Origin: Chitinophaga deserti
GTDB taxonomy: Bacteria > Bacteroidota > Bacteroidia > Chitinophagales > Chitinophagaceae
Assembly: GCF_003149455.1 (NCBI RefSeq)
Contig: NZ_QFFK01000002.1
Span: 558,001-622,000 of the forward strand
Length of the DNA: 64,000 nucleotides
Direction of reading: 5' to 3'
Program-made: the position numbers and the translations under genes
The notes under the pieces: generated by a model
The model's input: only the letters and a program-made list of their open reading frames with translations
Databases searched by the model: none
What the model was told of the DNA's origin: nothing
Part shown: positions 1 through 8,432 of the stretch, piece after piece
Numbering within the stretch: position 1 is the stretch's first letter
Layout of the letters: every line of letters starts with the position of its first letter

Positions 1-2
1 TA

Positions 3-548
3 CTGACGGGGCCCAACATGGGCGGTAAATCGACCGCCATGAAGAGCATAGGGCTGTGCATTATGCTGGGCCACCGTGGGTTGGGCATACCGGCAAACAA
101 AGGTGCGTTGCCCATTTTCGATTCCTTCCTTACAGCACTCAATGTTACCGACAACATCTCTACCGGACTGAGCCATTATATGCAGGAGGTCATCTATCTT
201 AAAACCGTAGCCGAAGCCGCCGTGGCGGGCCGGCGATGCTTTGCCATGTTCGATGAATTGTTCAGCGGTACCAACACGGAAGAGGCGGTGGCCCTCCTCG
301 TACAAACGGTACGCGGTTTGCAGCAGTTTTCATCCGGACTGTTCATCATATCCACCCACCTTATTGAGATTCGTCCCGCCCTGGATGGTGTGCCTTATGA
401 AGCGATGCAGATGGAGGCGGAGATTTTGAATGGCCAGCCGAATCAAACATACCGGTTGATGCCGGGATGGTCTGAGCTGAAATTAGGACGCCTGTTATTT
501 ACCAATGCCGGTTTGAATGAGTTGCTGGGCAATAACCCATCAATTTAA
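3..548 (+). CDS. MutS-family DNA mismatch repair ATPase, C-terminal part (5' truncated by window)
   Basis: The reading frame is open from the window edge. The first visible residues form a MutS-type Walker A (TGPNMGGKST), followed by a Walker B-like stretch (CFAMFDELFSGTNTEEA) and a late switch histidine segment (FIISTHLIE). This is the ABC-type ATPase domain that ends MutS, MutS2 and MutS-like proteins. Only about 180 residues are present. No Smr endonuclease domain follows, which argues against MutS2; FDELFSGTN instead of DEIGRGTS suggests the Bacteroidota MutS-like family rather than canonical MutS1. The role is presumably DNA-structure recognition or repair, but the N-terminal domains needed to decide lie outside the window. 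Confidence 0.85.
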   Translation: MTGPNMGGKSTAMKSIGLCIMLGHRGLGIPANKGALPIFDSFLTALNVTDNISTGLSHYMQEVIYLKTVAEAAVAGRRCFAMFDELFSGTNTEEAVALLVQTVRGLQQFSSGLFIISTHLIEIRPALDGVPYEAMQMEAEILNGQPNQTYRLMPGWSELKLGRLLFTNAGLNELLGNNPSI

Positions 549-756
549 TTTCCCCAATCTAAACATCTCTGCACCCGCGTTGTTGTACTAAATACCCTCT
601 TTATCCCCGCCGAAAGCCAGGCATTTCAATTATAAGGGGCCTGCCCCGGGAAATGCCACTTTAAGGTTGCCTAACACATTGATTATTATTTTTTTAACTG
701 GAAAATAAATGTCCATTAGGACAGGAGTTTTTTACATTCCTTTAAATTTTAATCGT
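549..756. other. Intergenic region with nested inverted repeat
   Basis: No gene is seen between the MutS-like stop and the BON lipoprotein. The stretch holds an inverted repeat, GGCATTTC at 620-627 with GAAATGCC at 650-657, enclosing a small GGGG/CCCC hairpin (636-647). A run of T is lacking right after it, so it is a weak terminator candidate for the MutS-like gene or a leader structure. Confidence 0.4.
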
Positions 757-1248
757 ATGAAAAAACGCAAATCCTTGTTACTCGCCTGCCTCGTAGGTAT
801 GGGCGTTTTCCTTTACGCTTGCAAACCAAGCGATGCCAAACTTCAGAAAGAAGTTAATGACAAGCTGGCCGCTACCACTCCCGGTGTGATCGCCGAAGTG
901 AAAGGCGGTGTAGCCACCCTCAGCGGGGAAGTATTGGACGATGCAACCAAATCAGCAGCGGAAGCATCGGCCAAAGAAGTGAAAGGCATTAAATCTGTGA
1001 CCAACAATGTAATGATCACGCCTCCTGCACCCCCTCCTCCGCCCGTAGTAATAAGCCCTGATGATTTGCTGAAAACCAGTGTGGACTCAGCACTGAACGC
1101 ACACAGCATTACGGGTGTAACGGCTACTATTGCCAATGGAGAAGTTACGCTGACCGGTACTATTGCAAAAGCCGATCTCAAGAAAGTAATGCAGGCTGCA
1201 GCGGAAGCGAAGCCTAAAAAGATCAACAATAAGCTGACCCTGCAATAA
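757..1248 (+). CDS. BON-domain lipoprotein
   Basis: A 163-residue protein begins with a lipoprotein-like signal (MKKRKSLLLACLVGMGVF, then LYAC, Cys at about 22). Two BON-like repeats follow (about 25-85 and 105-163), separated by a proline-rich hinge (PPAPPPPPVV). BON domains bind phospholipid surfaces and occur in envelope-maintenance proteins such as OsmY and BamE neighbours. The upstream in-frame start at 709 would add 16 residues without signal character, so the ATG at 757 is preferred. The lipobox has Tyr at -2, which is atypical. The next gene, 39 bases downstream, also carries a BON-like region plus LysM, so the two probably form an operon ending at the terminator at 1687. The exact function is unknown. 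Confidence 0.8.
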   Translation: MKKRKSLLLACLVGMGVFLYACKPSDAKLQKEVNDKLAATTPGVIAEVKGGVATLSGEVLDDATKSAAEASAKEVKGIKSVTNNVMITPPAPPPPPVVISPDDLLKTSVDSALNAHSITGVTATIANGEVTLTGTIAKADLKKVMQAAAEAKPKKINNKLTLQ

Positions 1249-1287
1249 GCGGCTGACCATCCATTTATCACGCAAAAAAACTACAAC

Positions 1288-1662
1288 ATGGCATTACAGG
1301 AAAAATATGCATCCCTGATCCAGGCTGCCAACAGTGGCGGTGTTTCCGGATTGCAGGTAGCTGAGCAGAACGGGGTACTGTATGTTACAGGCACCGCACC
1401 ATCCGGAGCAGTGAAAGATCAGCTCTGGGGAATTTATGAAAAGCTGGATCCCGAAATGCGCGCCGGCGATCTGGTACTGAATATTTCTCTCGCCGAAGGT
1501 GCGGAGCAGGAATATGAAGTTCAGTCGGGCGATAACCTCAGCAAAATCGCCAAGAAGTATCCCGGCCTTACCTGGCAGAAGATATTTGAAGCCAATAAGG
1601 ATAAGATTAAGGACCCCGATATTATTCAGCCGGGATGGAAGCTGAAGATCCCCACTGCATAG
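1288..1662 (+). CDS. BON/LysM-domain protein (Kbp/YgaU-like)
   Basis: This 124-residue protein has no signal peptide. Its N-terminal half (about 5-70) resembles a BON domain, and residues 76-122 form one LysM motif (YEVQSGDNLSKIAKKYPG ... IIQPGWKLKIP). The BON plus LysM order and the length match the YgaU/Kbp family, whose Escherichia coli member is a cytoplasmic potassium-binding protein; transferring that activity here is inference. It lies 39 bases downstream of the BON lipoprotein gene and is followed by a strong terminator. Confidence 0.8.
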   Translation: MALQEKYASLIQAANSGGVSGLQVAEQNGVLYVTGTAPSGAVKDQLWGIYEKLDPEMRAGDLVLNISLAEGAEQEYEVQSGDNLSKIAKKYPGLTWQKIFEANKDKIKDPDIIQPGWKLKIPTA

Positions 1663-1686
1663 TTAACTTATCAGTATTTATAACGA

Positions 1687-1714
1687 GGGCGGCCCTGTCA
1701 GGGCCGCCCTTTTA
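1687..1714 (+). terminator. Rho-independent terminator after BON/LysM operon
   Basis: A perfect 10-bp stem (GGGCGGCCCT / AGGGCCGCCC) with a 3-base loop is followed by TTTTATTTTATT. It lies between the plus-strand BON/LysM gene and the convergent acyltransferase gene and may act weakly in both directions. Confidence 0.85.
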
Positions 1715-1716
1715 TT

Positions 1717-2598
1717 TTATTCATTATGCCCGTTTCCAAATTCGGGCTTCCATTCGTGCTTCCAGCGGCGGTGGCTCCACACCCATACTTCGGGCTGTTC
1801 GTAAATGTTCTTTTCAAGGAACTTCACGAAGCTTTCCGTTATTTCTCCTTCTTCTGTTTGCGCCGGGTGTTCGAAGGCCAGGGTTAGTTTGGCTTCGTAG
1901 TAACCACGTTTCTTCTTCCTGATGTCGGCAAATACCACAGGGATATCATTGCGCCGGGCGCTCATTTCAGGGCCTTTGTAAAAGGCGGTCATCTTATTCA
2001 GGAAAGGGTACCAGTAGCATCGGCGCGGGTTGCCGGGGTTCTGGTCTGCCACCAGTGCCAGCAGGTATTGCTTACCCATCCAGGGGGCCATGCCATTGCG
2101 CATATCGTTGGCGGGTATAAGTATAGTACCGAACTTTTCGCGGAAATGCCGGAACATCCTGTTCATGGCTTTGTTGGTAAGCGGCATAAACACCACGAGG
2201 AAAGGGAACTTAACGCCCTGAATGCAGAACAGGTTGGCCCATTCCCAGTTGAAGTTATGCCCCAGGTGCAGCTGGCAGCTTCTGCCTTCGGCGTATAGTT
2301 TGTTGAAAACGGAAAGGTCACAGATGAAGCGTTTGGCCAATGAGGATTTGCTCATCGTCAGCAGCTTGATGGTTTCCACCATCATATCCGTAAGGTTGCG
2401 GTAGTATTTGCGGGCCATCCGCCTGATCTCTGCTTCAGGCTTACCGGGGAAAGCCTGTCGGAGGTTTTCCAGCACCACGCTGCGGCGGTAGCGTATAATG
2501 TGGTAAACGAATACATAAAGCCCATCGCTGATGAGGTACAACAGCCACAGGGGCAATAAGGAAATGCTGTAACAAAACGCAATTAGAATATAATACAT
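1717..2598 (-). CDS. lpxL: Lipid A biosynthesis lauroyl/myristoyl-type acyltransferase (LpxL/HtrB family)
   Basis: The protein has 293 residues, close to the family's usual 290-310. An N-terminal hydrophobic anchor (about 3-35) precedes the acyltransferase domain. The catalytic H-X4-D/E motif is visible as HNFNWE (His114, Glu119), followed by a block with ADQNPG and YKGPEMSARRNDIPVV, as in LpxL/LpxM enzymes. The family transfers secondary acyl chains to Kdo-lipid IVA at the inner membrane. The gene starts 18 bases after the nadB stop, so the two are probably cotranscribed. The symbol is assigned at family level; specificity for the acyl donor cannot be read from sequence. Confidence 0.85.
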   Translation of the reverse strand: MYYILIAFCYSISLLPLWLLYLISDGLYVFVYHIIRYRRSVVLENLRQAFPGKPEAEIRRMARKYYRNLTDMMVETIKLLTMSKSSLAKRFICDLSVFNKLYAEGRSCQLHLGHNFNWEWANLFCIQGVKFPFLVVFMPLTNKAMNRMFRHFREKFGTILIPANDMRNGMAPWMGKQYLLALVADQNPGNPRRCYWYPFLNKMTAFYKGPEMSARRNDIPVVFADIRKKKRGYYEAKLTLAFEHPAQTEEGEITESFVKFLEKNIYEQPEVWVWSHRRWKHEWKPEFGNGHNE

Positions 2599-2616
2599 AT
2601 CCGCTCTCTCTTTTCT

Positions 2617-4224
2617 CTACAGGATAATATTCTGAACCAGTTCGCTTTTAGACGGGTAATCGGTATTGTAATGGAGGCCGCGGCTTTCTTTACGGAAGGC
2701 GGCGCCTTTCACGATAAGGTAGCCTGCGGTAATGAGGTTACGCAATTCACACAGCTGCGGCGATACGGCGGTTTCGCGGTATAGCGCTTCCGTTTCGAGG
2801 TGCAGCATATCCAGCCGGCGCATGGCCCTTTCGAGACGCACGTTGGTACGTACAATACCTACGTAATCGCTCATGATCTGCTTCAGCTCTTTGAGGCTTT
2901 GCGTGATGAGGATCATCTCTTTGGGAGCATTGGTGCCGAGGGTGTTCCAGTCCGGAACATCGGCCCGGATGGTGGTATGCTCTATCGTTTTTATGGCATC
3001 GAGGTAGCAGCGGTGTGCGAATACCATGGCTTCCAGCAGGGAGTTGGAGGCGAGGCGGTTGGCGCCGTGCAGGCCTGTACTGGCAAGTTCGCCGCAGGCA
3101 TAGAGGTTGCGGATAGATGTGCGGCCGTACTCATCGGTCTTAACACCGCCGCAGCTATAATGGGCTGCCGGGGCTACGGGGATCATGTCTTTCGAAACGT
3201 CTATCCCGATAGAGCGGCATTTTTCATAAATGTTGGGGAAGTGATGAATGAACTTCTCCAGATCCATATGCCGGCAGTCGAGGTACACATGTTCGGTACC
3301 GGTGATCTTCATTTCGGAGTCTATGGCGCGGGCTACGATATCGCGGGGAGCCAGTGAAAGGCGCTGGTCGTATTTATGCATGAAATCTTCCCCGCTGGCA
3401 TTCCGGAGGATGCCGCCATCGCCACGTACGGCTTCGGTGATGAGGAACGACTGGCCGCTCACGCCCACCTGGTACAATGCCGTGGGGTGAAACTGGATGA
3501 ATTCCATGTTTTCGATACGCCCTTTGGCGCGGTACACCATGGCCACACCGTCGCCCGTGGCAATGGTGGGGTTAGTGGTGGTACGGTATACCTGTCCGTT
3601 GCCTCCTGTAGCCAGGAGCGTAACGCGGGACAGGATCTTTTCGATCTTATTGGTTTTGAGATTGAGGACATAGATGCCGTAGCATTCGATGTCGAGGGTG
3701 GATTTTGTGACGAGGTAGCCGAGGTGGTGCTGGGTGATGAGATCGAGCACGAAGCAGTGGGTGATCACCTCTATGTTTTTGCTGCGGCGCACGGCTTCGA
3801 GGAGTGCCCTTTCTATTTCGCGGCCGGTAACGTCTTTATGATGGATAACGCGGAACTCTGAATGACCGCCTTCTTTGCCGAGGGAGAGGTCGCCGTCGGG
3901 CGATTTATCGAACTGTGCGCCCCAGGCGATGAGTTCGTTTACGCGGTCGGGGCCTTCTTTCACGACGATCTCTACGATCTTCTCATTGCAGAGTCCGTCG
4001 CCGGCGATGAGGGTATCTTCAATGTGTTTCTCGAAGCTGTCGTTCTCCAGATCGTTTACCACGGCTACGCCGCCCTGGGCGTATTTGGTATTGGTTTCAT
4101 CCTCGCGTGTCTTGGTAATGATGGTTACCTTTTTGTCCGGGAACTCACCGGCCACTTTCAGCGCATACGTAAGCCCGGCGATACCGGAGCCTACTACCAG
4201 AAAATCCGTTTGATGCATAGACAT
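2617..4224 (-). CDS. nadB: L-aspartate oxidase
   Basis: This flavoprotein oxidises L-aspartate to iminoaspartate, the first step of de novo NAD synthesis. The 535-residue product has the FAD-binding GSGIAG near residue 12, the long FAD/substrate core (TKYAQGGVAVV, EFIQFHPTALY), the active-site region LAPRDIVARAI, the flavin-binding NLYACGELASTGLHGANRLASN (split here as NLYACGELAS and TGLHGANRLASN), and the C-terminal succinate dehydrogenase-like helical domain. ATG at 4224 is used; a second ATG lies at 4215. nadA is not adjacent, and nadC is 34 kb away, so the pathway genes are dispersed. lpxL follows after 18 bases. Confidence 0.97.
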   Translation of the reverse strand: MSMHQTDFLVVGSGIAGLTYALKVAGEFPDKKVTIITKTREDETNTKYAQGGVAVVNDLENDSFEKHIEDTLIAGDGLCNEKIVEIVVKEGPDRVNELIAWGAQFDKSPDGDLSLGKEGGHSEFRVIHHKDVTGREIERALLEAVRRSKNIEVITHCFVLDLITQHHLGYLVTKSTLDIECYGIYVLNLKTNKIEKILSRVTLLATGGNGQVYRTTTNPTIATGDGVAMVYRAKGRIENMEFIQFHPTALYQVGVSGQSFLITEAVRGDGGILRNASGEDFMHKYDQRLSLAPRDIVARAIDSEMKITGTEHVYLDCRHMDLEKFIHHFPNIYEKCRSIGIDVSKDMIPVAPAAHYSCGGVKTDEYGRTSIRNLYACGELASTGLHGANRLASNSLLEAMVFAHRCYLDAIKTIEHTTIRADVPDWNTLGTNAPKEMILITQSLKELKQIMSDYVGIVRTNVRLERAMRRLDMLHLETEALYRETAVSPQLCELRNLITAGYLIVKGAAFRKESRGLHYNTDYPSKSELVQNIIL

Positions 4225-4232
4225 CAAAATTA
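4225..4232 (-). promoter_or_regulatory. Candidate -7 box for nadB
   Basis: On the minus strand the sequence reads TAATTTTG, matching the Bacteroidota -7 consensus TAnnTTTG. It lies immediately before the ATG at 4224, so either the message starts very close to the ATG at 4215 or the match is coincidental. No clear -33 element was found. Confidence 0.3.
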
Positions 4233-4850
4233 GGCAATAATCAGATTAGTTGGTTTCGGTAAATGTTGGCTTTCTTGCCATTATCAGTGTTCTCCTGCGC
4301 AGCGTATAGCCGGAGCAGTCAGGCCTGACGTGGCGGGTTGAGTTCCAGGGTTGTATTTAAAGGAGGCGTCCCATAAGCATTGATGGGAGGCAGGCAGCAC
4401 CGGAGATGCTAATGTAGGCTGATAATCAATCTTTCAAGCTTATTCAAGTTAGAATGAAGTTAGAATGAAGATAAGATGAAGTTAAGTAGAAGCAGTAATC
4501 CTGCATTAAAAATACGAAAACAGTACGGGAACAGTAGGGAAACAGTACGGGAACTATACGGAAACCATGCTATAAGCATGCGGGAACCATGCCGGAACTG
4601 TGGAGATAAGGTGGACTTGAGGTGGACTTGATGTGGACTTGATCTGGAGTTAAGGTATATTAAAAACCAGACATATTACAGAGTAATCAGATGCCTGTGC
4701 TAAAGGGGTTCTATTATTTCGTATTGATAGCCAGTAGTTTACAGGGAAATTGTATTGTTTGGGCATCCGGTAGTTTGGCTGAATCGAAGGTACGAAAGAA
4801 GCTTCAGACTGAAAAGCCCGGCAAAATAAAATGTTTTCCTGCTAAAATGG
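4233..4850. other. 618-bp intergenic region carrying the 11-bp repeat array
   Basis: No convincing gene lies between nadB and the lysoplasmalogenase gene. A 75-codon plus-strand frame (4691-4918) overlaps the end of the neighbouring gene and has no recognisable features. The main content is the periodic repeat tract at 4447-4664. Confidence 0.6.
4447..4664. repeat. Degenerate 11-bp tandem repeat array (three unit families)
   Basis: About 18 units with 11-bp spacing occur in three successive blocks. Block A (4447-4490) has four units of the type AGTTAGAATGA. Block B (4521-4597) has seven units of the type CAGTACGGGAA grading into CCATGCCGGAA. Block C (4610-4653, perhaps to 4664) has units of the type GGTGGACTTGA. 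Spacing is exactly 11 within each block; a 30-base insert separates A and B and a 1-base shift separates B and C. The period is not a multiple of three, so coding is unlikely. A smaller array with the same period is at 23753. Confidence 0.8.
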
Positions 4851-5516
4851 TCATATCCTGTTCCGCAGATAATACAAACTCCCCGACACCAGGAGCCATT
4901 GCGCCACGCCGTAAGTAGCCATTACCACCACGCCGCTATAAGGGAAATCGGCATAAAAAAGCTGGAATGCAAGTACAGAATCGGATACTACAAACAGGAA
5001 CGCCCCAAAGATGCAGCGCCTCCCATACCAGGGCGCACCGAAACTGAAGGCCCTGACAGACAGTATAAACATCCCCGTAATGACGGCCGTGTAAGCGATA
5101 ACGGGGATCTTCATGGCGCCTGCAGCAGGCAGCAATATCCAGAGCATAATGCCGGCATAGCCCAGCGCCGCTATCATGGCCATTATCTCAACAACCCCGA
5201 TCGGAGGGCGGGGTTTTGATGTGGCGAAAAAACCGATATACATCAGGTGTGCTATGAGGAAGCTGACGAGGCCGGGGAGGAAGAATTGCGGGAAGAGCAA
5301 AAACACATCGCCCGACCAGGAAAAGATAACGGCTGCGAAAATGAAATTGCGGGAACGGTAATGGAGCTTCCCGCCGAGCACCCATCCGAACACGCCGAGT
5401 AATATCATCAGCAGCGGCTTGGTAATGAACCGGGCATGCGGAACGTCAAATACGATCATTCCGATATCCGCAAGCAAAATGAGGAAATATACTGTTATCC
5501 AATAGGCAGGCTTCAT
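4851..5516 (-). CDS. Lysoplasmalogenase-like membrane protein (YhhN/TMEM86 family)
   Basis: The 221-residue product is almost entirely hydrophobic, with about seven or eight membrane segments. The family motifs are seen as WSGDVFLL in the first half and VSDSVLAF in the second; their Asp residues are the proposed catalytic or metal-binding sites of YhhN/TMEM86 proteins, which hydrolyse the vinyl-ether bond of lysoplasmalogens. Whether this organism makes such lipids is unknown. ATG at 5516 is preferred over an upstream TTG at 5537. The gene begins 33 bases after the histidine kinase stop and is probably the last gene of the regulator-kinase operon. Confidence 0.8.
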   Translation of the reverse strand: MKPAYWITVYFLILLADIGMIVFDVPHARFITKPLLMILLGVFGWVLGGKLHYRSRNFIFAAVIFSWSGDVFLLFPQFFLPGLVSFLIAHLMYIGFFATSKPRPPIGVVEIMAMIAALGYAGIMLWILLPAAGAMKIPVIAYTAVITGMFILSVRAFSFGAPWYGRRCIFGAFLFVVSDSVLAFQLFYADFPYSGVVVMATYGVAQWLLVSGSLYYLRNRI

Positions 5517-5549
5517 GTTGTGGAATTGTACCCTCAACTTACACCCTTT

Positions 5550-6881
5550 TTAATTGGTGAGCAATACGTAAAAAGTTGTACCCTTTTCAGGAATGCTGCT
5601 CAGTTTGAGCTGCCCGCCATGCATCTGAATGATCTGCTGGCTGAGGCTCAGGCCAATGCCGGAACCTTTCTTTTTAGTGGTGAAGAATGGAATGAAGATT
5701 TTCTCCTGCGCATCGGGGTCTATACCCGGACCGTTATCTGTGATTTCAATAATAACCTGCTGGCCGTTGAACGACCCTTTTACCGTAATGGCCGGCTGGT
5801 CTGTCTGATCCAGCGCATCCATGGCGTTTTTAATGAGGTTGATAAGCACCATCTGCAGCTGTGTTTCATCTGCATGTATTTCGATGTTTTCCGGCGAAAC
5901 GTTTGAACGGTACCGGATGCCCGCGGTTTTAATTTCAGGCAGCAGCAGGTTGCTCACGGAAGTAATGAGTTGCTTCAGGTTGATGGTCGTGAATTGCGGC
6001 TTGGGGAGTGTGGTATAATCCCTGTAAGCATTCACGAAGTTCATAATCCCCTTACTGCGGCTTTCGATGGTATCGAGGGCTTCGCGGAGATCTTCCACTG
6101 CAATGTTCTGATCGTCTGTAGCCGCCAGGTCGTACTGCACAATATCCTGCATGGTGCCGATGAGGCTCACGATAGGCGTAACGGAATTCATGATTTCGTG
6201 GCGCAGGATCTTTGTGAGGTTCTGCCAGGCTTCCAGCTCTTTCTGTTGCAGCTCGGCATGAATGTTCTGGAGCGATATAAGCTTTACCAGCCGCCCCTGC
6301 AGGCGTACGCTGGCGGCGTGGATACTCAGCTGCTGGCCGTTTTGTGTGGCATACAATGTTTTTTGTCCGGCGGGGAGCTGCAGCAGCAGCCCGGCAAGAT
6401 CGGGATGCAGATTCTTCAGTTCGTCTATGTACCGCAGGCGGTAAATGCCCAGCAGGCGGAAGGCGGCGGGGTTGATCAGTTCTATCTTCCCGTCTGCATC
6501 AAAAGAAAAAATACCAATGCTGATATGCTGAATGATGGTATCGATATATTTTAGATTGGCTTCCCTTTCCGCGCGGGTTTGGCGGAATGCTTCCAGTACT
6601 TCGTTGAACTGATGGTTCAATGCACTGAAGCTCTTACCCAGCTTATTGTCTGCACTAAAGCGGATAGAGAAATCTTCGTAGCGGATGGCTTCGAGGAACA
6701 GTGTGAGTTTACGGTTAACCCGGTTGAGGTAATGGTATAAAGACACGACCTGTGCGATGAGGAAAGGCACCACGAGCCAGATAAGGAGCGGGAAGCCAAG
6801 AGACCATACCACAAAGCCCGCCGCCACAGTGGCGATGAGCAGGATCAGGCGCAGCAGGATATTGACGCTGAAGCGGTTCAT
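5550..6881 (-). CDS. NtrY/NtrB-like sensor histidine kinase
   Basis: This 443-residue kinase has two membrane segments (about 8-26 and 30-48) with almost no periplasmic loop, a short HAMP-like linker, a PAS domain (about 110-205), a HisKA phosphoacceptor (LRHEIMNSV, His228) and an HATPase domain with N box (INLIKNAMDAL, Asn352), G1 (DNGPGID, 382-388), F box and G2 (KGSGIGLSL). The lack of an external domain suggests it senses a membrane or cytoplasmic signal. The start at 6881 sits 1 base after the regulator stop; an upstream extension to 6950 would overlap that gene and adds no recognisable segment. The partner is the NtrC-type regulator encoded just upstream. Confidence 0.92.
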   Translation of the reverse strand: MNRFSVNILLRLILLIATVAAGFVVWSLGFPLLIWLVVPFLIAQVVSLYHYLNRVNRKLTLFLEAIRYEDFSIRFSADNKLGKSFSALNHQFNEVLEAFRQTRAEREANLKYIDTIIQHISIGIFSFDADGKIELINPAAFRLLGIYRLRYIDELKNLHPDLAGLLLQLPAGQKTLYATQNGQQLSIHAASVRLQGRLVKLISLQNIHAELQQKELEAWQNLTKILRHEIMNSVTPIVSLIGTMQDIVQYDLAATDDQNIAVEDLREALDTIESRSKGIMNFVNAYRDYTTLPKPQFTTINLKQLITSVSNLLLPEIKTAGIRYRSNVSPENIEIHADETQLQMVLINLIKNAMDALDQTDQPAITVKGSFNGQQVIIEITDNGPGIDPDAQEKIFIPFFTTKKKGSGIGLSLSQQIIQMHGGQLKLSSIPEKGTTFYVLLTN

Positions 6882-6882
6882 T

Positions 6883-8229
6883 TTACAGGTTGTATTTTTC
6901 CATGCGGCGGTAAAGCGCAGCACGGCTAAGGCCCAGCTCTCGTGCGGCATCGGTGATATTTCCGTTGCACTGTTTCAGCGCCTGTGCGATCATATTCCTT
7001 TCCATATCTTCCAGGTTAAAACCGGTATCCAGCTTTTCGGAAGAAGTAGTCGATTTCACGAATACATCTTTAGGCATGAGTGTTTTACCCTGGCAAAGGA
7101 TCACTGCGCGCTCAATGGCATGCTGCAATTCGCGGATATTACCCGGCCATTCGTAATTCTCCAGCTGGGTAATAAGGGTATCGTGCAAAAAGGCTACGGG
7201 ACGGTTATACTTCTTACGATACATGCCAAGGAAGTATTCCGCCAGGGGTACAATATCTTCCCGCCTTTCGCGCAGGGGCGGCAAATGCACTTCAATGGTA
7301 TTGATACGGTAGAGCAGATCCTGCCGGAACTGTCCGGAGGCGGCCAACTGCTGGATGTTCTTATTGGTAGCGGAAATCAGTCTTACATCGATAGGCAGCT
7401 GCTTGTTGGAGCCTACCCGGGTAACCTGACGGTTTTGCAGTACCGTCAATAGTTTTGCCTGGAATGGGATAGAGATATTGCCTATTTCATCGAGGAAAAT
7501 AGTGCCTCCTGCGGCTTCTTCGAAGCGGCCGGCACGGTCGTCGCGCGCGTCGGTAAATGCGCCTTTCACATGGCCGAATAGTTCGCTTTCGAAGAGGGAC
7601 TCGCTGAGTGCGCCAAGGTCTACCGGCACTATGGGCTTCTCCTTCCGCATACTCAGGGCATGGATATGCCGGGCCAGCAGGTCCTTCCCGGTTCCGTTTT
7701 CTCCTAGGATGAGGATGTTAGCGTCTGTTCCGGCAACGCGGCCCACGGTTTCAAGGACCTCCTGCATGGCCGGACTATCCCCGATCAGTACATTATCTGT
7801 ATGAAGGGTGGCGCCTCCTGCTTTCTTTTCCTGCTTAGCCTGGCTGGCGGCCACGGCAGTTTGCATGGTAGCCAGCAGCTTATCGTTTTCCCATGGTTTG
7901 AGTACGAAATCTACCGCACCGGCTTTAATGGCGCGTACGGCCATTTCCACATCGCCATAAGCGGTGAAGAGCACCACTGTGGCTTTGGGATTGATATCAA
8001 GTATACGGTCGAGCCATTCGAAACCTTCTTTCCCGCTGGAGAGGTCGCGGGTGAAGTTCATATCCAGCAGGATAACGTCGTATTCGAAATTGGTAACCAG
8101 GTAGGGGATTTTCTGCGGGTTCTTTTCAAAGTCCACCTGTGCGAAATGCCTTTTAAGAAGGAGGCGTGCTGCACGAAGAACGTCCGTATCATCGTCTACT
8201 ATAAGAATTTTACCTTGCTGGATGCTCAT
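6883..8229 (-). CDS. NtrC-family sigma-54-dependent response regulator
   Basis: The 448 residues comprise a receiver domain (phosphoacceptor Asp56, Thr89, Lys111), an AAA+ central domain (Walker A GENGTGKD at 176-183, Walker B GGTIFLDEI at 241-249, arginine-containing LLYRINTIEVHLPPLRERR) and a C-terminal Fis-type helix-turn-helix (GNITDAARELGLSRAALYRR). The sigma-54 contact loop reads GAFTDA (223-228) instead of GAFTGA. The gene is the first of a minus-strand operon with its kinase (1-base gap), and it diverges from the efflux operon, whose upstream region has a -24/-12-like promoter and an inverted repeat. Control of the pump is the natural inference. Confidence 0.95.
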   Translation of the reverse strand: MSIQQGKILIVDDDTDVLRAARLLLKRHFAQVDFEKNPQKIPYLVTNFEYDVILLDMNFTRDLSSGKEGFEWLDRILDINPKATVVLFTAYGDVEMAVRAIKAGAVDFVLKPWENDKLLATMQTAVAASQAKQEKKAGGATLHTDNVLIGDSPAMQEVLETVGRVAGTDANILILGENGTGKDLLARHIHALSMRKEKPIVPVDLGALSESLFESELFGHVKGAFTDARDDRAGRFEEAAGGTIFLDEIGNISIPFQAKLLTVLQNRQVTRVGSNKQLPIDVRLISATNKNIQQLAASGQFRQDLLYRINTIEVHLPPLRERREDIVPLAEYFLGMYRKKYNRPVAFLHDTLITQLENYEWPGNIRELQHAIERAVILCQGKTLMPKDVFVKSTTSSEKLDTGFNLEDMERNMIAQALKQCNGNITDAARELGLSRAALYRRMEKYNL

Positions 8230-8363
8230 GATGTAGGATTAATGCTTTTAAAAGGACAGACAGCAAATCGTATTCCGGTCGTGCCGGGGTTCCCTTGCAG
8301 GGATATGTATTTTTTCGCCGGAACTGCCTGCTGTGGCAATATTAAACAATGATTTCCGATCGC

Positions 8364-8392
8364 CCCGGGATAATTTTATGGTCTTTCCCGGG
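8364..8392. promoter_or_regulatory. Inverted repeat CCCGGGA-N15-TCCCGGG
   Basis: Two perfect 7-bp arms (8364-8370 and 8386-8392) flank an AT-rich 15-base spacer, 45 to 70 bases upstream of the predicted -24 element. It could be an operator; its function is unknown. Confidence 0.35.
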
Positions 8393-8402
8393 AGGGTACA
8401 GC

Positions 8403-8429
8403 TGTCCGGAAACGGACACCGCCTGTCCG
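8403..8429. promoter_or_regulatory. Candidate regulator-binding site, TGTCCG inverted repeat plus half-site
   Basis: TGTCCGGAAACGGACA (8403-8418) is a perfect 6-bp inverted repeat with a 4-base spacer, and a third TGTCCG follows at 8424-8429. A related CTGTCTGTCC (minus strand, 8254-8263) lies in the regulator's own leader. A dyad beside a sigma-54-like promoter and a divergent NtrC-type gene suggests an activator site, although it is closer to the promoter than usual enhancer sites. Confidence 0.45.
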
Positions 8430-8432
8430 CTA

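Noticed and set aside
4447..4664. CRISPR array
   Set aside because: Units are 11 bp, contiguous and degenerate, with no spacers and no cas genes nearby.
4691..4918. A 75-codon plus-strand frame after the 11-bp array
   Set aside because: It overlaps the 3' end of the lysoplasmalogenase gene, has no domain, and has no terminator or promoter of its own.
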